Made by a program: the position numbers and the translations under genes | Origin: an uncultured Clostridia bacterium | GTDB taxonomy: Bacteria > Bacillota > Clostridia > UBA1381 | Direction: 5' to 3' | NCBI GenBank assembly: GCA_959602045.1 | Contig: CAUGRT010000029.1 | Location: 1 to 36,240 of the forward strand | Length of the DNA stretch: 36,240 bases | Shown here: in pieces, positions 33,426 to 36,240 of the stretch | Layout of the letters: each line of letters starts with the position of its first letter | Position numbering within the stretch: position 1 is the first letter of the stretch | Notes under the pieces: model-generated | What the model was told of the DNA's origin: nothing | Database searches by the model: none | What the model saw: the letters and a program-made list of their open reading frames with translations, nothing else

Positions 33426-33454
33426 TTGACAAGACGAAAAATATATGATATTAT
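33426..33454 (+). promoter_or_regulatory. Promoter of tRNA-Glu
   Basis: TTGACA (33426-33431), a 17-bp spacer and TATTAT (33449-33454), 13 bp before the tRNA 5' end. Confidence 0.78.
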
Positions 33455-33467
33455 ATTAAAGTCGTAC

Positions 33468-33542
33468 GGCCCGTTGGTCAAGCGGTTAAGACTCCGCCCT
33501 CTCACGGCGGCATCAAGGGTTCGATTCCCTTACGGGTCACCA
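33468..33542 (+). tRNA. tRNA-Glu (anticodon CTC)
   Basis: A 72-nt tRNA body with encoded CCA (33540-33542). The acceptor stem GGCCCGT pairs with ACGGGTC with one G-U pair. The anticodon stem CCGCC/GGCGG encloses the loop CTCTCAC, giving anticodon CTC (33501-33503), which reads GAG. The T-arm reads AGGGTTCGATTCCCT. It has its own promoter and terminator and stands as a single-gene unit. Small ORFs over it are spurious. Confidence 0.95.
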
Positions 33543-33550
33543 AAGTATCA

Positions 33551-33597
33551 AATATCCGAAGATTCTGTGATTATCAGGATGTTCGGATATTTTTTTG
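33551..33597 (+). terminator. Intrinsic terminator of tRNA-Glu
   Basis: AATATCCGAA (33551-33560) pairs with TTCGGATATT (33582-33591) and runs into a T-tract (to 33596). Confidence 0.82.
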
Positions 33598-33619
33598 ATT
33601 TTTTTTAGAAATTGCGTTT

Positions 33620-33650
33620 TGAATATTATCGGGTGATTTTGCGCATAATA
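33620..33650 (+). promoter_or_regulatory. Candidate sigma-G/sigma-F-type promoter of the DUF1540 gene
   Basis: TGAATA (33620-33625), an 18-bp spacer and CATAATA (33644-33650) match the Bacillus forespore pattern TGNATA-N17/18-CATNNTA. It lies about 110 bp upstream of the DUF1540 start. Confidence 0.5.
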
Positions 33651-33760
33651 AAAGCGTCTGAATAAGACGACAATAAATTTTGAAAAAACCTGTCGGAATA
33701 AAATCATCCGGTGTCGGATGCTTTTATCCCGGATTGGGTTTGCGAAAGGAGTTCATTACA

Positions 33761-33937
33761 ATGAATGAATGTCAAGGCTCACCGAATAAGAGCATTAAAT
33801 GTACGGTTACGCAGTGCGCTTATCACTGCCAGTCCAAGGATTATTGTTCCTTGTCCAGTATTCAGGTCGGAACCCACGAGGCGAATCCTACAATGATTGA
33901 GTGCACCGATTGTACTTCATTTATGTTGAAATCATAA
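33761..33937 (+). CDS. DUF1540 cysteine-rich small protein
   Basis: A 58-aa protein with seven cysteines (C4, C14, C19, C23, C29, C48, C51). The C-x4-C-x-Y-H-C-x5-C core (14-29) and the C-x2-C near the C-terminus match the DUF1540 family, small proteins common in Clostridia and probably metal-binding. Function is not established. I chose ATG 33761 because AAGGAG lies 9 nt upstream; a reading from 33680 lacks a ribosome-binding site. It has its own terminator and a possible forespore promoter, which would make it a spore-stage protein, but that is inference. Confidence 0.85.
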   Translation: MNECQGSPNKSIKCTVTQCAYHCQSKDYCSLSSIQVGTHEANPTMIECTDCTSFMLKS

Positions 33938-33951
33938 CGCGAGAGAAAATG

Positions 33952-33994
33952 TATGGCTGCCGTATTTTCAAGGATATGGCAGCCATATTTTTTT
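33952..33994 (+). terminator. Intrinsic terminator of the DUF1540 gene
   Basis: TATGGCTGCC (33952-33961) pairs with GGCAGCCATA (33978-33987), followed by a seven-T run (33988-33994). Confidence 0.88.
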
Positions 33995-34012
33995 CAACAG
34001 AATTCGACGGAC

Positions 34013-34067
34013 TTTACATAGATTTTACATAATTCTGTATACAATTTTACATTCTGTTTGATATAAT
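34013..34067 (+). promoter_or_regulatory. Pho-box-like array and -10 of the Na/Pi cotransporter gene
   Basis: TTTACA occurs at 34013, 34024 and 34046, with a degenerate CTGTAT at 34035, all on an exact 11-bp period. A TATAAT follows at 34062-34067, with no good -35 (ATACAA at 34039). Direct TT(A/T/C)ACA repeats with 11-bp spacing in the -20 to -60 region are the pattern bound by phosphorylated PhoP in Bacillus. Confidence 0.68.
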
Positions 34068-34121
34068 AGAAATAAGTAAAAAACAGATTTGATAAATTTG
34101 ATCGTCACAGGAGAATGCATT

Positions 34122-35894
34122 ATGAGTATTTTTAACTTATTTACACTTTTCGGCGGACTAGCAATGTTCCTTTACGGAATGAACATCATGGGCGAAAGCC
34201 TTGAGAAGCTGGGCGGCGGGAAATTTGAGCGGATTTTGGAAAAGCTCACCAATAACCCGATTAAGGGCGTATTGCTCGGAGCAATGGTTACGGCGGTAAT
34301 CCAGTCCTCCTCGGCAACAACCGTTATGGTGGTTGGTTTTGTCAATTCCGGAATCATGCGCCTGTCACAGGCAATCGGCGTGATTATGGGCGCGAATATC
34401 GGAACGACCGTTACCTCATGGATTCTCAGTCTTTCCGGGATTCAAGGAGACAGTTTGTTTATAAACCTTTTGAAACCTGCCAATTTTACCCCGGTTCTGG
34501 CATTAATTGGTCTTGCCATGCAGATGGTTTCAAAGGATGATAAAAAGCATAATATCGGAAACATATTGTTGGGTTTTTCGGTGCTGATGTTCGGAATGGA
34601 GTCCATGTCCGGGGCAGTAAAGCCGTTGGCGGATGTTCCTCAGTTCACCAGTATTCTGACCATGTTTAAGAATCCCGTATTGGGTGTTTTGGCAGGAGCA
34701 GTATTGACGGCGGTGATTCAATCCTCATCCGCTTCAGTTGGTATTCTTCAGGCACTTTCCGCAACGGGACAGATTACGTTCGGTGCGGCAATTCCAATTA
34801 TTTTAGGGCAGAATATCGGAACCTGTGTTACGGCACTGATTTCCTGTGTTGGAGCGAATAAAAATGCAAAACGCGCCGCGATGGTTCATCTTTATTTTAA
34901 TATTATCGGTACGATTGTATTTTTGATGGTATTCTATATTTTGAATGCATTAATTCGTTTTTCATTCATTGACTCTGCGGTCAATGCGTTTAATATTGCG
35001 GTCGTTCATACTATTTTTAACCTTACGGCAACCTTGTTGCTGCTGCCGTTCAGCAAGGGCTTGGAAAAGCTTGCAATGCTCACGATTCGGGACGACAAGC
35101 AGGAGGAGCAGGTTAATCTCCTGGACGAGCGTTTCCTCATTACCCCGTCCTATGCGGTGGAACGCAGCATGACGCTCACCACCGATATGGCATATATCGC
35201 GCAGGAGGCATTTGAGAATGCTTTGAAATGCGTGGACTCATTCTCTGAAAAACGGTATGCGATGGTTGTGGAGGATGAAAATAAGACCGATGAATATGAG
35301 GATCGTCTGGGGACGTATCTGGTGAAAATCAGCGGTCATGATTTGTCGGTTAAAGACTCGCAAAAGGTTTCGCTGTTGTTGCATGCAATCGGGGATTTGG
35401 AGCAGATTACGGATTATGCCTTGAAGATTGCCGGTTTGGGCAAGGAGATTTCTACGAAAAAGATTGAGTTTTCCGAAAAAGCCAAAACGGAATTGGATAT
35501 TCTTCGCCGAGCGGTTGCCGAAATTTTGGGTTTAACCATCAATGCGTTTGCCTCGGGTGATCGTCGGTCAGCGGAAAAAGTGGAGCCGCTTGAGGATTTG
35601 ATTGATGAAATCAGAGTGGAATTAAAAACGCGGCACATCAATCGTCTGCAAAACGGAAAATGCACGGTGGAGTTGGGTTTCATTTTCTCCGATTTTATCG
35701 GCAGCCTTGAAAAAATTTCCGATTGCTGCTTAAATATTGCCGTTTCGCTGATTCAGTTATCTGATGAAAATTACGAAACGCATCAATATTTGAGCGAGGA
35801 GAAAGAAACCAATCAAAAATACAGAGATCGCTATAACGAATATTGTAAAAAATATGCGCTGCCGTTTTCAAAATCCGGCGCAAGTCATTCATAA
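34122..35894 (+). CDS. Na/phosphate cotransporter with PhoU-like tail (NptA/YjbB family)
   Basis: A 590-aa protein. The membrane part (about 1-320) has the two inverted Na/Pi-cotransporter repeats with their duplicated signature: QSSSATT at 61-67 and QSSSAS at about 200-205. Each is followed by a GxNIGTxVT motif (GANIGTTVT and GQNIGTCVT). The C-terminal part (about 345-560) is helical and PhoU-like, with repeated L-x-x-I-x-D-x-x-D/E elements such as AIGDLEQITDYALKIAG. Proteins of this layout import or equilibrate phosphate. ATG 34122 has AGGAG 8 nt upstream; the longer reading from 34089 is rejected. The Pho-box-like array upstream implies induction under phosphate limitation. No pstSCAB-phoU genes are adjacent. 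Confidence 0.9.
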   Translation: MSIFNLFTLFGGLAMFLYGMNIMGESLEKLGGGKFERILEKLTNNPIKGVLLGAMVTAVIQSSSATTVMVVGFVNSGIMRLSQAIGVIMGANIGTTVTSWILSLSGIQGDSLFINLLKPANFTPVLALIGLAMQMVSKDDKKHNIGNILLGFSVLMFGMESMSGAVKPLADVPQFTSILTMFKNPVLGVLAGAVLTAVIQSSSASVGILQALSATGQITFGAAIPIILGQNIGTCVTALISCVGANKNAKRAAMVHLYFNIIGTIVFLMVFYILNALIRFSFIDSAVNAFNIAVVHTIFNLTATLLLLPFSKGLEKLAMLTIRDDKQEEQVNLLDERFLITPSYAVERSMTLTTDMAYIAQEAFENALKCVDSFSEKRYAMVVEDENKTDEYEDRLGTYLVKISGHDLSVKDSQKVSLLLHAIGDLEQITDYALKIAGLGKEISTKKIEFSEKAKTELDILRRAVAEILGLTINAFASGDRRSAEKVEPLEDLIDEIRVELKTRHINRLQNGKCTVELGFIFSDFIGSLEKISDCCLNIAVSLIQLSDENYETHQYLSEEKETNQKYRDRYNEYCKKYALPFSKSGASHS

Positions 35895-35898
35895 AAAT

Positions 35899-35937
35899 AA
35901 AAAACAGAACATGCTTCAAAAACATGTTCTGTTTTTT
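35899..35937. terminator. Bidirectional terminator
   Basis: AAAAAACAGAACATG (35899-35913) is exactly complementary to CATGTTCTGTTTTTT (35923-35937), giving A/T-tailed stems on both strands between the cotransporter gene and the PRC-barrel gene. Confidence 0.88.
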
Positions 35938-35938
35938 A

Positions 35939-36181
35939 TTACAACGCGTGCTCCACGACACGGACAAGAACAATCTCATCTCCCATCACCGCGATACTGC
36001 TCCACGGAATCATTAGCTCGCCGCCGAGAAATGACGGTAAAATGCAGCCATGCTTTTTTACAATCAACGCTTTAATATTCCCCGTTTCGGTATCAATTTC
36101 CACATCATTTACGACCCCAACGCGTTCGGCAGTGTCGATATTAATAACCTCCCGGTTTTTAAAATTATTGCTTCGAAACAT
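35939..36181 (-). CDS. PRC-barrel protein, YlmC/YmxH family
   Basis: An 80-aa single-domain PRC-barrel protein. The domain opens with SNNFKNREVINIDTAERVG and continues with the VNDVEIDTETGNIKALIV strand pattern and the PWSSI element. The YlmC/YmxH group is widespread in endospore formers and is linked to sporulation in Bacillus; no biochemical role is established. Length is full for the family. ATG 36181 has GGGAGG 6 nt upstream. It stands as a single gene facing the cotransporter terminator. The 59 bp upstream within the window show no convincing sigma-A promoter. Confidence 0.87.
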   Translation of the reverse strand: MFRSNNFKNREVINIDTAERVGVVNDVEIDTETGNIKALIVKKHGCILPSFLGGELMIPWSSIAVMGDEIVLVRVVEHAL

Positions 36182-36240
36182 AATAACCTCCCTATATAAT
36201 CTTAGTTTTTCTTTAATTTTCTCCGTTTTTCTTACAATTT

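Overview
The window looks like chromosomal DNA of a spore-forming, anaerobic-type Firmicute (class Clostridia). Evidence: a GerA-type germinant receptor operon, a YlmC/YmxH-type PRC-barrel protein, S-layer-homology (SLH) surface proteins, strong Shine-Dalgarno sequences, frequent TTG/GTG starts, and sigma-A promoters close to consensus. The genus cannot be fixed from sequence alone. Several signals place the window near the chromosome origin: adjacent parA and parB, two perfect 16-bp parS sites, the gene order parA-parB-DUF4446-small membrane protein-serS, and a dense DnaA-box cluster.

Layout. (1) 71-7377, minus strand: rodA; nif3-like and trmK; a 628-bp gene-free stretch with DnaA boxes (candidate oriC or DnaA-binding locus); serS; a coiled-coil membrane protein; a DUF4446 protein; parB and parA. 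(2) 7378-7952: a divergent gene-free region with the parA promoter, a parS site, a 64-bp tandem duplication and two copies of a dispersed hairpin repeat. (3) 7953-12128, plus strand: a gerA/B/C receptor operon with a second parS between A and B, ending in a 53-codon two-helix ORF that fits the receptor D-subunit class. (4) 12171-14480: a YoaK-type (DUF1275) membrane protein and a small membrane protein, divergent from a LysR regulator across a shared -10 box, then a BlaI/MecI-type repressor. (5) 14536-17872, minus strand: panB, panC, panD and coaX, which together lead from ketoisovalerate and aspartate to 4'-phosphopantothenate. The run is interrupted by 450 bp holding three tandem copies of the hairpin repeat. 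(6) 18209-32535, plus strand: a TetR regulator followed by two adjacent genes for giant secreted proteins (2274 and 2185 aa). The first is built of Ig-like modules and has no visible anchor; the second ends in three SLH domains. (7) 32666-36181: an XRE regulator with a membrane protein, tRNA-Glu(CTC), a DUF1540 cysteine-rich mini-protein with a sigma-G-like promoter, a Na/phosphate cotransporter behind a Pho-box-like array, and a PRC-barrel protein.

Most notable: (a) a family of about 80-100 bp hairpin elements (3271, 7664, 7808 and 15374, plus two decayed tandem copies). The core is conserved, and the outer arms differ between copies yet remain complementary within each copy, which is a covariation-like signature. 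(b) The DnaA-box cluster without an adjacent dnaA. (c) The giant surface-protein pair with its own TetR gene and a 103-bp inverted repeat in front. (d) Several readable regulatory sites: a parS overlapping the parA promoter, a Pho-box array, and a bidirectional -10 box.
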